Part shown: positions 26,798-35,994 of the stretch, piece after piece
How positions within the stretch are numbered: position 1 is the first letter of the stretch
How the letters are laid out: every line of letters starts with the position of its first letter
Origin: Chloracidobacterium sp.
GTDB lineage: Bacteria; Acidobacteriota; Blastocatellia; Chloracidobacteriales; Chloracidobacteriaceae
Reading direction: 5' to 3'
Assembly (NCBI GenBank): GCA_025057975.1
Contig: JANWUV010000008.1
Location: forward strand, 124,001-188,000
Length of the DNA: 64,000 bases
Notes under the pieces: generated by a model
What the model saw: the letters and a program-made list of their open reading frames with translations, nothing else
The model's database searches: none
Told to the model about the DNA's origin: nothing
Position numbers and translations under genes: made by a program

Positions 26798-28030
26798 CTA
26801 GGGTATCAAACTGGAAATAAAATCAAGATAAGTCGTCAGCCCTTTTTCTCCGAAAAAGAGCGCTAGAAGCGTCGCCACCCCTAGCATTACGCCGAAGGGC
26901 AGCGGATGTTGCAAGGCGGCGTGCCCGCGTAGGATGATGCGCGGCGCAGCCACCAACGCCCCTATGACCGAGGCGACTAGCAGCACAAAAAACGTCATTC
27001 CGCCGCCCAGAAATGCGCCGACAAACAGCATCATTTTCACATCACCTAGCCCCATCCCTTCAAGGTTGCCGGAAGTGATGGTATCGCCGGCTTCGAGACG
27101 ACCCTCCACCGTTTGTTCAAGGTTGTTGGGAATGCTCGTGATGCGCACGCCGTGTTCACCGGTCTCTACCAGCGCGCCGTCGAGCGCCGTCATGCTGAGT
27201 TCGGGCGAACCGGTGTTGGATGGGGTAAACTCAGCTTCGGCTAGTTCTTCCGGGGACAGTTCGCTGAAGTCGCCGCCGAGGACATACACCACGCCGCGCT
27301 TGCCGTCGGCCCGCCGAACCTTGAGGCGCGCTAGCGTCCCCACAACGCAGCGCCGCTTGAGAAAATCCGTCAGGTCTTCGGGCGTCCGAATGGGAAAGGC
27401 GCGCAGGCGGAAATAGCCGACGCCAAGCGCCCACAGTGTTCCCGCGCCAACAGCCATCCCCAGTGCGGCGTTGACCAGTGAGCCGGAAAGCCCAGTCATC
27501 GGCAACGGCCGGCCGGTCAAGCCCTCGAAGAAGAGGTTTATCCACGACAGGCCGACCAAGTTGTGGTCAACCATTCGTGCGGCCAAAGCCAGACCGGTTC
27601 CAGGGAGAGTGATGGCATCCGGCAGGACCTGCTCATTGAAGTCAGTGACGATGAGCGCTAGGACAGCCGCCCCAAAGGCGCAGTTGAAGAGGCACTGGAG
27701 GGTAGGGCCAAAAACCAACAGCGTCCCCAAAAACAGCAGGCCGGTCGCCAGCTCAACCAGCGGATACTGCCACGAAATCCGTGCACCACAGGCGCGGCAC
27801 CGACCTCTCAGGATGAAAAAGCTGATGATGGGCAGGTTGTCGTACCAAGCGATGGTCGTCTGGCAGCTTGGGCAGTAGGAACGCGCCGGTGAGTTCACCG
27901 AACCGCCGCGCGGCAAACGGTAAATGACCACGTTGAGAAAACTGCCGACACAACTTCCGAGGACAAAGGCCCAGATCGCCCAGAACCAGAGCGGAATACT
28001 CTCGTGGAGTTCGACGATGGAAATCAACAT
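26798..28030 (-). CDS. Prepilin leader peptidase/N-methyltransferase with a large insertion
   Basis: A PilD/A24-type membrane protease that cleaves and methylates prepilins. From the ATG at 28030 (410 aa) it has the first transmembrane helix with [20 protein letters not shown], the zinc-binding pairs CPSC (53-56) and CRAC (78-81), the first aspartate region [10 protein letters not shown] (about 130-138), and the second, [10 protein letters not shown] (Asp at 330). Residues about 210-325 are a soluble, acidic, beta-looking insertion between transmembrane segments; ordinary PilD is about 260-290 aa, so this accounts for the extra length. It could process the pilin at 14317-15018. First gene of the run with pheS. 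Confidence 0.92.
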   Translation of the reverse strand: MLISIVELHESIPLWFWAIWAFVLGSCVGSFLNVVIYRLPRGGSVNSPARSYCPSCQTTIAWYDNLPIISFFILRGRCRACGARISWQYPLVELATGLLFLGTLLVFGPTLQCLFNCAFGAAVLALIVTDFNEQVLPDAITLPGTGLALAARMVDHNLVGLSWINLFFEGLTGRPLPMTGLSGSLVNAALGMAVGAGTLWALGVGYFRLRAFPIRTPEDLTDFLKRRCVVGTLARLKVRRADGKRGVVYVLGGDFSELSPEELAEAEFTPSNTGSPELSMTALDGALVETGEHGVRITSIPNNLEQTVEGRLEAGDTITSGNLEGMGLGDVKMMLFVGAFLGGGMTFFVLLVASVIGALVAAPRIILRGHAALQHPLPFGVMLGVATLLALFFGEKGLTTYLDFISSLIP

Positions 28031-28199
28031 GCGCAACACCGCCCAAAAAACGACGCATCGTTGGGCTTGCCGGATGTGCGGCTTTTACGCTGAACGGTGG
28101 GGCAAAGACAAGTGGGGTTGGTTCTGTTATTGTGCACGCACGGTTATGCTTTAGGTATGATTTCTCGTCGCCGGCCGCTCGGACGGCGTTTTAGAGTTT

Positions 28200-29780
28200 A
28201 TGACGACCATCGCCCCTTCCCGCGCGCTGCTGAGCGTTTCAGACAAAACCGGGTTACTTGATTTTGCACGTGTTCTCCACACGCACGGACTCGAACTGGT
28301 TTCTACTGGTGGTACGGCGCGGGCGCTTGCCGACGCTGGATTGCCTGTCCGAGATGTCGCTTCGGTGACGGGGTTTCCAGAGCTGCTGGACGGGCGCGTC
28401 AAGACCCTCCATCCGCGCATCCACGCCGGCATTTTGGCGCGGCGCGACCTACCGGAGCACCTCGAACAGCTCGCGCTGCATGACCTTGACCGCTTTGATT
28501 TCGTCATCGTCAACCTGTATCCGTTTGCCGACGCCGTTGTTCGTCCTGACGTGACGGTTGAGGAAGCCATTGAAAATATTGACATCGGCGGGCCGGCGCT
28601 AATCCGGGCGGCGGCGAAGAACTTTCGGCATGTCGTCGTCGTCACCGACCCGTCTGACTATGACGCAGTGGCGGCGGAACTGGCGCGTACTGGAGCCGTT
28701 TCGGCTGCGACTCGTCATCGGCTGGCATGTAAGGCTTTTGATTATACGGCGCGCTACGACGCCCTCATCGCCGACTTTTTCGCCAACCGAACAGTGTTTG
28801 ATGAGACGATGGATGAAGTCGGCTTGCAACCGACCGAACCTTTCCCACCGCGTATCTCGCTCCGGCTGATGCGGCGGCGGTCTCTCCGATACGGTGAAAA
28901 TCCCCATCAGGCGGCGGCGCTCTACGTCGCGCCAGAAAAAACCGGTGGGATCGCCGCCGCGCGACAGTTGCAGGGAAAAGAACTATCGTTCAACAACCTG
29001 CTGGACGCCGACGCCGCATGGGGGCTGGCGCGGGAATTCCGCGAGACGGCGGCCTGCGTCATCGTCAAGCACACCAATCCCTGCGGCGTTGGGTTGGCGG
29101 CCGTACCGCTTGAGGCTTTTCGGCTGGCGCGGGAAACCGACCCGACGGCGGCCTTTGGCGGCATTGTGGCGTTCAATCGAACAGTTGACGCCGGAACGGC
29201 GACGGAACTGGCGGAAATGTTCCTCGAAGTCATTGTCGCGCCCGGCTTCGACGATCCCGCGCGGCAGGTCTTGGCGGCGAAGAAAAACCTGCGTTTGTTG
29301 GTCGTAACCGACGACGCCGACCACGGCATGAACGTGCGAACGATTTCCGGCGGCTTCCTACTGCAATCAGCCGACGACCAGCTGGTGACGCCGGCGGAGA
29401 TGCGTGTTGTGACGCGGCGTGCGCCTTCCGAAGACGAGTGGCGCGATCTGCTGTTTGCTTGGACAGTTTGTAAGCATGTGAAGTCGAACGCCGTCGTTTA
29501 CGCGCAACATGGGCGGTTGGTTGGGATCGGCGCTGGGCAGATGAGCCGGGTGGACGCCGTCAAAGTGGGGGCGCTGAAGGCTCGTGCGCCGTTAGCCGGC
29601 GCAGTTATTGCTTCGGATGCCTTTTTCCCATTCCGTGACAGCTTGGACGAGGCGGCCCGATATGGCGTCCGGGCGGTGATTCAGCCGGGTGGTTCGATTC
29701 GTGATGAAGAAGTTATCGCCGCCGCTGATGAACACGGCATGGCGATGGTTTTGACAGGGCTGCGTCATTTTCGTCACTGA
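28200..29780 (+). CDS. purH: Bifunctional AICAR formyltransferase/IMP cyclohydrolase
   Basis: Catalyses the last two steps of IMP synthesis. The N-terminal cyclohydrolase (MGS-like) domain begins ALLSVSDKTGLLDFARVLHTHGLELVSTGGTAR and has GRVKTLHPRIHAGILARR and NLYPFADAV. The C-terminal transformylase has LRYGENPHQAAALY, KHTNPCGVGLA and GIGAGQMSRVDAVK. 526 aa, full length. It stands alone on plus, divergent from the prepilin peptidase (gap 28031-28199, where a promoter must lie; TATGAT at 28156 is a possible -10 without a good -35). Confidence 0.97.
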   Translation: MTTIAPSRALLSVSDKTGLLDFARVLHTHGLELVSTGGTARALADAGLPVRDVASVTGFPELLDGRVKTLHPRIHAGILARRDLPEHLEQLALHDLDRFDFVIVNLYPFADAVVRPDVTVEEAIENIDIGGPALIRAAAKNFRHVVVVTDPSDYDAVAAELARTGAVSAATRHRLACKAFDYTARYDALIADFFANRTVFDETMDEVGLQPTEPFPPRISLRLMRRRSLRYGENPHQAAALYVAPEKTGGIAAARQLQGKELSFNNLLDADAAWGLAREFRETAACVIVKHTNPCGVGLAAVPLEAFRLARETDPTAAFGGIVAFNRTVDAGTATELAEMFLEVIVAPGFDDPARQVLAAKKNLRLLVVTDDADHGMNVRTISGGFLLQSADDQLVTPAEMRVVTRRAPSEDEWRDLLFAWTVCKHVKSNAVVYAQHGRLVGIGAGQMSRVDAVKVGALKARAPLAGAVIASDAFFPFRDSLDEAARYGVRAVIQPGGSIRDEEVIAAADEHGMAMVLTGLRHFRH

Positions 29781-29896
29781 GCGCTCTCATACAGCCAGAG
29801 AAGCGCCCGGCGCGCACTCCCGCTTGTGCCGTCGCCGTCCAGTAGCCGCCGCCTATAAACCCGCATAGGGCCGCTGCGCCTAGCTCGGAAAGTACG

Positions 29897-31123
29897 CTAG
29901 TCGGCGCGGAGCGCCTGAATTGGATCGAGTTGCGCCGCCTTGTTGGCTGGATAAATCCCGAAAAACAGCCCGACGCTGCCCGAAACCACCACCGCCAAGG
30001 CGACCGCCCAGAAGGGAAGCGCTACCGGCAGACCCGAAAAGTGCGACACGATCAGCATTGTCACGTAGGCCAACGCTAAACCGACCACGCCGCCAATCAG
30101 CGACAACAGGGCCGACTCGACCAAAAACTGCCGTAGGATGTCGCGCCGCCGTGCGCCGAGGCTTTTCCGAATACCGATTTCGCGCGTCCGTTCCGTCACC
30201 GAAACTAGCATAATGTTCATGATGACAATGCCGCCGACTACCAGCGAAATACCGGTGATGGGCAGAACAATGGCGCTAACCATCGTCAAAAGCGTCGTGA
30301 AAATCCCCTGCGTCGCCGGGTCGCTCGTAATACTGAAGTCGTCCTCGTCGTTCGGCGACAGGTGATGGCGGGTGCGGAGAATCATCCGAATTTCGTCCTC
30401 GACAAGCTCGCTTGGGACGCCCCGGCGCGGCTTGACGTACAGCGTCAGCGACCGTCGTTCGCCGTACACTTTGTGAAACGTACTCAGCGGAATCTGTACG
30501 TAGTTGTCCTGGGATTGACCAAGAAACGTCCCCAGGGGTTTGGCGACGCCGATGACCTCATACGGATCGCGGCCGATTTTGACCGTCTTGCCGACGCCGT
30601 CGCCCCGTGGGAAAAGCTCCTTGGCGATGTCCGCTCCCAGCACGCACACCGCGCGGCGGTTTTCCTCATCAAACGGGCTGATGACACGTCCCTGCGCCAA
30701 CTCGATCGTCGAAAGATTATTGAAGTTGGCCGTCACGCCCTGTATGCCCACCGTCGGCACGACCGTATTGCCGTAGCGCACATCCGCCGCCGAGCCGTCC
30801 TGCGCAGCGACTTCATCCGCCAGCGTCAACTGTTCGCGCAGCGCCAGCAGGTCGTCCGTGGTCAGATCGGGATTGCGCTGAAGCGCGCGCAGGAACTTCT
30901 CAAAGTCGGCGAAGCCCTGAAAGGCTGCCTTTTCCACCGTAAGCGCCCCGGCTCCGTATACGGCGACTTTCTCGTTGACGTACTCGCTAAAACCTTCGAT
31001 AACCGTCGCTACAGCGGTGACGCTCGCCACGCCGATGATGACGCCGAGCAACGTCAGAAACGACCGCAGCTTGTGCGCCCAAATGGCGTCGAAGGCCAGG
31101 CGGAAAACCTCGTACCAACTCAT
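29897..31123 (-). CDS. MacB/FtsX-type ABC transporter permease
   Basis: A 408-aa inner-membrane permease. One transmembrane helix near residues 20-42 (SFLTLLGVIIGVASVTAVATVI), a periplasmic domain of about 240 residues (the MacB periplasmic core), then three helices from about 285 to the end, with the conserved ERTREIGIRKSLGARRRDILRQFLVES loop and the terminal YPANKAAQLDPIQALRAD. Such permeases move lipoproteins, peptides or drugs by mechanotransmission with a LolD/MacB-like ATPase and often a MacA-like adaptor. No ATPase or adaptor gene adjoins it. Confidence 0.93.
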   Translation of the reverse strand: MSWYEVFRLAFDAIWAHKLRSFLTLLGVIIGVASVTAVATVIEGFSEYVNEKVAVYGAGALTVEKAAFQGFADFEKFLRALQRNPDLTTDDLLALREQLTLADEVAAQDGSAADVRYGNTVVPTVGIQGVTANFNNLSTIELAQGRVISPFDEENRRAVCVLGADIAKELFPRGDGVGKTVKIGRDPYEVIGVAKPLGTFLGQSQDNYVQIPLSTFHKVYGERRSLTLYVKPRRGVPSELVEDEIRMILRTRHHLSPNDEDDFSITSDPATQGIFTTLLTMVSAIVLPITGISLVVGGIVIMNIMLVSVTERTREIGIRKSLGARRRDILRQFLVESALLSLIGGVVGLALAYVTMLIVSHFSGLPVALPFWAVALAVVVSGSVGLFFGIYPANKAAQLDPIQALRAD

Positions 31124-31300
31124 AGGCGCTACTGTAGCAGGGGGTGTGCCGCCGCCTATGTGTGATTACCGGCGACGGTCCACATCTTGCCGTCAGGCGG
31201 TCGCACAGCGGAGGCCCAAAAGCGAAGACAGCGCCGAGGCGGCCGCTCCCGACGCTGTTTGAGTGGGTTGATTGTCGTCCCGCCGACTCGCGGCGCGACT

Positions 31301-32587
31301 TCACTGCACGAAAGCCGGCGCGCGCAGCGACGGCTTGAGGTTACAGACAATCCCTCTGGGCTTGCCGGACGCGCCGGCATTTGACGGGCGAGTTCGCCGC
31401 GTCGGAGGCGTCGTCGGACGCGCCTTCTTAGGTTGGCCGTTGAGCGGTACAATTTCCACGTCAAGCGTATTTTCACCATACCCGACGACCGGAGCCTTGA
31501 ACTTCACGCCGCCCGCCTCAAACGTCTGGTCATTGAAGAAGTTGTAGAGGTCGAGTACATCCATCGTTGTTTCCACCGTCATCCGGTCGCCGACCCCTCC
31601 GACGCCTAGCGTCACGTAGGCGTTTTGCGCCTGAAGCGCCTTGATGATCGCCTGTGTTTGCTGGGGCGAAGTTTTGAAATAGACCGTCAGTGTAATGTTG
31701 TTTTTGAGCTGCTTTTGGTCGTAAATCACGTCGCTGTCGGCGAAGATAGCCTGATAAAGTTGCCCGACGGCGCGGTTGATGAGCATCGGCGCAGCTTCGT
31801 CCATCGCCTTGCCGAAGGCGACTAGGGCGGAGTTGGCGCTGCCGCGCGTTGTGACGACGCCCTCGCCCAGAATGTGATTGTCGTTCGGACGCATGACGGT
31901 GTAGATGAAGTTTGCGTCACAGATATAGCCGCCGATGCTCGCCGGCCGATTATCCGTTTCCGAGTCAATGTAAATCAGATAATCCGCGCCGTACTGAAGC
32001 GCCTGCTTGGCGAGCAGGCGCACGCCGTTAGGCGATTGTTTGATCTGAACGGACGTAATTTCCGTGACGCCCTCAAACGCCACGGATTGCAGTCCCGCCT
32101 GACGCATCTGTTCATAGACCAGTGCGCGCAGCGTCTTGGCGGCTTTTGGGTCGTCGAAGCGATTGGACGGCATGACCATCACGCGCGGCGGACGCTCCCC
32201 GAAGCTCAAGACTTTGTTTTGCACCAGCGCCGCGACCATCGCCGGCAGGTTCACATCGCCTTCGACTGTGAGAATGATCTTGGTTTCGTCGTCGTTGTAG
32301 CGCGTGTTCGTGATTTTGAAATCGGTCAAAAACTCATCTGGCGGGTCGAGCGCCACGTCAATTTCTTCCGCAAGGCTTTCAATAATGGACCGCGAGAACT
32401 TCGACTCCAGAAAGTCCGCTAGAAACTGCTTGCGGGCTTTGGCCTTAGCGCGCGCTTCCGACGCCGCCCGCGTCGCCGGGTTGTAGTCAAACGTGTAGCG
32501 TTTTTTGAGCGTCTCACCGTGCGCCGTCAGCGGCGCGACAAAGAAACAGCCGTAGAGGAGTGTGGCAAGGCAGAGCGCGAATTTCAC
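31301..32587 (-). CDS. Secreted FlgT-like/unknown envelope protein
   Basis: A 428-aa protein starting at GTG 32587, which has AGGAGGT about six bases upstream. A signal peptide covers residues 1-23 (MKFALCLATLLYGCFFVAPL). From about 120 to 240 it has alternating segments reminiscent of the FlgT middle/CsgG-like fold (RVMVMPSNRFDDP...TLRALVYEQMRQAGLQSV...YGADYLIYIDSET), and the last 70 residues are basic and Pro/Thr-rich. I infer a CsgG/FlgT relative but not a function. It lies 84 bp behind the CsgG-family gene on the same strand, and the two probably form one transcript and one envelope assembly. Confidence 0.65.
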   Translation of the reverse strand: MKFALCLATLLYGCFFVAPLTAHGETLKKRYTFDYNPATRAASEARAKAKARKQFLADFLESKFSRSIIESLAEEIDVALDPPDEFLTDFKITNTRYNDDETKIILTVEGDVNLPAMVAALVQNKVLSFGERPPRVMVMPSNRFDDPKAAKTLRALVYEQMRQAGLQSVAFEGVTEITSVQIKQSPNGVRLLAKQALQYGADYLIYIDSETDNRPASIGGYICDANFIYTVMRPNDNHILGEGVVTTRGSANSALVAFGKAMDEAAPMLINRAVGQLYQAIFADSDVIYDQKQLKNNITLTVYFKTSPQQTQAIIKALQAQNAYVTLGVGGVGDRMTVETTMDVLDLYNFFNDQTFEAGGVKFKAPVVGYGENTLDVEIVPLNGQPKKARPTTPPTRRTRPSNAGASGKPRGIVCNLKPSLRAPAFVQ

Positions 32588-32671
32588 AGGCGACCTCCTG
32601 GGAAGCTCAAAAGACTTTTGAAGAACAACCCGGCGGTTGTCGTCCCGCTGGGGGCAGTGCAGACAGCCTGG

Positions 32672-33652
32672 TTATCGCTGGCGCGGTGGTAGGGCGGCTG
32701 TGCGCGCCACCTGCCGGACAGTCATATCCGTCTGAATGCGTGCGAGGTTCGGCGTCGGGTCAGCCGCCTTGGAGTTGGGGTCGTAAGTCTGCACGACATC
32801 GCAGTAGGTGACTCGTTCGCTGACCTTCGCCGCGCGCAGCGTCGCCACACGAGTGGTGATGCGTTCGAGGATGGTTCCGTCAACGTCGCGGATCGGTTCG
32901 CCTTCAAGAATGACATCAAACTGAACGCCTTCCTTCACGCCGTCGGCTGCGCCGCAGCGAATGATGACCTGTCCGTCCCGCACCAGCGCCACCGTCGTTT
33001 CAAGCGGCACTTCGAGACTTACAACTTCGGCGAAACGCTGCGCGAAGGTTTTCATCATCTTGGTAAACGACTCCTGCCCCGGCGCATCGCTGGTGTTGCC
33101 GCCCAAGTTGCCCAGCCGGGTTGAGGCTGTCGAATCGCTCGCGTCGTAGTTTTCCGACTTGATGACTGAGCCGGTTTCGGCGTTGATAAGTTGCATGTTG
33201 ACCTTGGTGGTCATTTTCTTTTCGCGCCGACCGAAGCCGCCGATGTTGATGCCGCCTTCTTTGACATCCACCGACACGCACTTAGCGACGATGATGTACT
33301 GCGCCGAACCCAGTCGCCCGACCTTGATGGCGTTGTTGGGGTCGGCTAAATCGGAGTTGGCAAGCTTTTGCTCGGCGATGATGGAGTCGAGGGAGTCGCG
33401 GGACAAAATATCAAACCGCCCGCCGGTCAACGCCGTTTCCAGTTCGGCCACCATGATGTCTTTCGTCCAACCGCGCTGGTTATCCTGCGGAATAATGGCG
33501 ATCCTGATTTTGCCTTTTTTGGGTTGGTTGTCGCGCATGCTGGTTGACGGGGGGCTGCTCGTCTGACGCTGCGCGAACACCGTTGTAGGGATAAGCATTG
33601 CTATCAACAGGCTGCTCGTCATGAGCGCCAACAACAGTCTACGGTTGTGCAT
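32672..33652 (-). CDS. CsgG-family secreted protein
   Basis: A 326-aa exported protein (signal MHNRRLLLALMTSSLLIAML). Residues about 50-190 match the CsgG/TolB-N-like core: KIRIAIIPQDNQRGWTKDIMVAELETAL, FDILSRDSLDSIIAEQKLANSD, GRLGSAQYIIVAKCVSV and VNMQLINAETG. The part after about 220 resembles the beta-barrel C-terminal domain of FlgT (VRDGQVIIRCGAADGVKEGVQFDVI). No lipobox cysteine is seen, so it is not an obvious CsgG lipoprotein pore. It is followed by another secreted protein, with no curli subunit genes nearby. AGGAG lies 12 bases before the ATG. Confidence 0.8.
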   Translation of the reverse strand: MHNRRLLLALMTSSLLIAMLIPTTVFAQRQTSSPPSTSMRDNQPKKGKIRIAIIPQDNQRGWTKDIMVAELETALTGGRFDILSRDSLDSIIAEQKLANSDLADPNNAIKVGRLGSAQYIIVAKCVSVDVKEGGINIGGFGRREKKMTTKVNMQLINAETGSVIKSENYDASDSTASTRLGNLGGNTSDAPGQESFTKMMKTFAQRFAEVVSLEVPLETTVALVRDGQVIIRCGAADGVKEGVQFDVILEGEPIRDVDGTILERITTRVATLRAAKVSERVTYCDVVQTYDPNSKAADPTPNLARIQTDMTVRQVARTAALPPRQR

Positions 33653-33723
33653 ACAGGAATTGTGTCTCCTAACGTAGGACTATGGCGTTTTCTAGCTCGA
33701 CGGCCGGCAGGTGAGATAAAGTA

Positions 33724-33739
33724 ACACAAACCGTTGTGT
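33724..33739. promoter_or_regulatory. Operator-like palindrome in a divergent promoter region
   Basis: ACACAA-ACCG-TTGTGT is a perfect 6-bp inverted repeat with a 4-bp spacer, in an AT-rich patch between the divergent CsgG-family and chorismate mutase genes. Its size and place fit a repressor site, but the regulator is unknown and chance cannot be excluded. Confidence 0.35.
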
Positions 33740-33812
33740 AGTGTGATAAAACATACGTCTTTCTCGAGAGCCAAGCCAAAGGCTTTTTGGGTGCACAGCG
33801 CCGGTGCCGCTC

Positions 33813-34115
33813 ATGGTTGCTGAAACGACCCTCGCCGAATATCGCCGTCTCATTGACGAAACCGACGCCCAGCTCGTCGCCCTGCTCAACCGGCGGGCGG
33901 AGTTGGTCATCGCCGTAGCGCACGTCAAGCAAGCCAGCGGGCTTCCGATTCACATCCCAGCGCGCGAGTTAGAAGTGCTGACGCGCGTGACGGCGCACAA
34001 TGCCGGGCCGCTGGAGGACGCCGCTATTCGGCGATTGTTCGAACACATCATCGCCGAGTCACGCCGCCTTGAGCAGGCCGTGCTAGGAATCTCTGAAGAC
34101 GCCCCCGCCGCCTGA
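33813..34115 (+). CDS. Chorismate mutase, AroQ type
   Basis: A stand-alone all-helical chorismate mutase of 100 aa that converts chorismate to prephenate for Phe/Tyr synthesis. YRRLIDETDAQLVALLNRRAELVIAVAHVKQASGLPIH holds the usual catalytic arginine and lysine positions (first-helix Arg, RR and the VKQ lysine), followed by the RELEVLTRV and IRRLFEHIIAESRRLEQ helices. The ATG at 33813 is preferred to a GTG three codons upstream. No prephenate dehydratase is fused or adjacent. Confidence 0.88.
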   Translation: MVAETTLAEYRRLIDETDAQLVALLNRRAELVIAVAHVKQASGLPIHIPARELEVLTRVTAHNAGPLEDAAIRRLFEHIIAESRRLEQAVLGISEDAPAA

Positions 34116-34231
34116 AACTGTCGGCGCTACGTGTGGAGCGTCCTAGGCGACGCAGGATGGATGCCGGTCGCTTTGGTGTCGTTGTCTCTGCAAAGACTGT
34201 GCTACAAACAGGGTTTGTTTGTTGTCGGTTG

Positions 34232-34265
34232 GCGTTTTTGACCGGGACGGTGGTCGCCAAAACGC
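34232..34265 (+). other. Bulged hairpin ahead of the LOG-family gene
   Basis: GCGTTTT (34232-34238) pairs with AAAACGC (34259-34265), and GACC (34240-34243) with GGTC (34252-34255), leaving an 8-nt loop and a small bulge. It sits 60 bp before the ATG at 34325. It could terminate the chorismate mutase transcript or act in the leader; there is no T-run after it. Confidence 0.3.
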
Positions 34266-34324
34266 TTACCGGCGATAGGAGCAACACTAAAGTTCAACCC
34301 ATTTTTCGTAAGTGGAATGACTCG

Positions 34325-35149
34325 ATGACGCAAAGCTTAAGGCGATTGGTCAAACCTCCTAAGGCCTATCGCAATCAAGAATTTCTTGAGAGCCGCGCTG
34401 CGCGTATCATCCGCATTCAAAGTGAGTACCTTGAGCCGGCTGTCCGGCTGCGTGAGCATAACGTCCGTGACACGATTGTGTTTTTCGGTTCGGCGCGGAT
34501 TCATCCCAACCAAAACAGCAAGTACCCGCCGGAGTACGAGAGCGAACAGCCTAGCGACGGTGTGACCGATCCTGCCCTGGCACGCTTCTATGACGACGCC
34601 GTGGACTTGGCGCGCATGCTCACCACATGGGCGATGAGCCTGCCGACGACACAGCGGCGGTTTCTGATTTGCTCCGGCGGCGGCCCCGGCATCATGGAAG
34701 CCGCCAATCGGGGCGCGGCGATCGCTGGGGGCAAGTCGGTGGGCTTCAACATCAGTCTGCCATTTGAGCAGTACCCAAATCCCTACATCTCGCCGGAACT
34801 ATGCTTTGAGTTTCACTACTTCTTTATGCGGAAGTTCTGGCTGGTGTATCCCGCCAAGGCGCTGGTGATTTTCCCCGGCGGCTTCGGAACGCTCGACGAA
34901 CTGCTGGAAGTGCTGACCCTGCTTCAGACACGCAAGCTCAACCGGCGCATACCGATTGTCATCTACGGCGAGGCCTACTGGCGTGAGGTCATTAACTTTG
35001 AAGCATTGGTCAAATGGGGCATGATTTCAGCCACCGACTTAGACTTTTTTCGCTACGCCGATACGCCAGAGGAGGCGTTTGCCTATCTCCGCGACTGTCT
35101 GCTGGAAATTTATGGCCAGCCAGAGGAAGGGCCGGCGTTTAGCGACTAA
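34325..35149 (+). CDS. LOG-family nucleotide 5'-monophosphate phosphoribohydrolase
   Basis: A 274-aa Rossmann-fold protein of the TIGR00730/LOG family, often mislabelled lysine decarboxylase. IVFFGSARIHP starts the core, CSGGGPGIMEAANRGA (about residue 118) and FPGGFGTLDELLEVLTL (about 185) are the two signature motifs; the PGGxGTxxE glutamate is catalytic in cytokinin-activating relatives. The family removes ribose 5-phosphate from nucleotides. The ATG at 34325 (MTQSLRRLVKPPKAY) was chosen because the 64 codons upstream in frame do not look family-like. Confidence 0.9.
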   Translation: MTQSLRRLVKPPKAYRNQEFLESRAARIIRIQSEYLEPAVRLREHNVRDTIVFFGSARIHPNQNSKYPPEYESEQPSDGVTDPALARFYDDAVDLARMLTTWAMSLPTTQRRFLICSGGGPGIMEAANRGAAIAGGKSVGFNISLPFEQYPNPYISPELCFEFHYFFMRKFWLVYPAKALVIFPGGFGTLDELLEVLTLLQTRKLNRRIPIVIYGEAYWREVINFEALVKWGMISATDLDFFRYADTPEEAFAYLRDCLLEIYGQPEEGPAFSD

Positions 35150-35201
35150 TCCACGGGAATCCGCCGTGACGACCAAGCGTTGCGGCGCTGGAACATGGAG
35201 T

Positions 35202-35987
35202 ATGTCATCGGTTGCGGCGCTTTTGGCGATTAAGTCCGCAACAGTACGCTTTGGCGGTTTGGTGGCTGTCAAAGACCTTGATTTGACGGTGGCGGCAGGG
35301 CAGGTTTTTGGGCTGATCGGGCCGAACGGCGCTGGTAAAACAACCATCTTCAACGTGCTGACCGGCGTATATCGGCCGACGTCCGGCGATGTCGAACTAG
35401 AGGGGAAGAGCATCCTTGGTTTGTCACCCCACGAGATTGCGCGGCGCGGTGTCGTGCGGACATTTCAGAACATTCGACTCTTTGGAGAACTATCCGTTTT
35501 GGAAAATGTGATGACGGCCTGCCATCCACGCAGCCGCGCCGGTTTGTTGGCGACGGTGCTGCGGACGGCGCGTTGGCAAGTTGAAGAGCAGGAACAACGT
35601 GACTTTGCGCTGTCGCTGCTAGAGCGGTTCGGTCTGGCAGCGTACCGGCATGCGCCGGCTAAGGGGTTGTCATACGGCGATCAACGCCGTCTCGAAATTG
35701 CGCGCGCGCTGGCGACGCGGCCCAAAGTGCTGCTGCTGGATGAACCCGCCGCCGGTTTGAATCCTCAGGAATCGCTGGCGCTTATGCGACAAATTCAGCG
35801 ACTCCGAGATGACTTCAAGCTGACAATCGTGCTGGTCGAGCACAACATGCGTGTTGTGATGGGCGCGTGCGAGCGAATTCAAGTTGTGGAGCAGGGACAA
35901 ACCATCGCCGTTGGCTCGCCCGATGACATCCAACGCGATCCGCGCGTCATTGCGGCTTATCTTGGCAGCGCCCAAGCTTCCAGGTGA
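35202..35987 (+). CDS. livG: LivG-type ABC transporter ATP-binding protein
   Basis: A 261-aa ATPase of the branched-chain amino acid/urea (HAAT) class. Walker A GPNGAGKTT is near residue 39, the Q-loop lies in VVRTFQNIRLF, the signature is LSYGDQRRLEIARALA (about 155), Walker B is VLLLDEPAAGLN, and the H-loop is VLVEHNM. The N-terminal RFGGLVAVKDLDL and the C-terminal QVVEQGQTIAVGSPDDIQRDPRVIAAYLG are LivG-type. A LivF partner follows, but a methyltransferase gene lies between, and no LivH/LivM permease or binding protein is in the window, so the substrate is unknown. Confidence 0.92.
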   Translation: MSSVAALLAIKSATVRFGGLVAVKDLDLTVAAGQVFGLIGPNGAGKTTIFNVLTGVYRPTSGDVELEGKSILGLSPHEIARRGVVRTFQNIRLFGELSVLENVMTACHPRSRAGLLATVLRTARWQVEEQEQRDFALSLLERFGLAAYRHAPAKGLSYGDQRRLEIARALATRPKVLLLDEPAAGLNPQESLALMRQIQRLRDDFKLTIVLVEHNMRVVMGACERIQVVEQGQTIAVGSPDDIQRDPRVIAAYLGSAQASR

Positions 35988-35994
35988 CCCCCCT

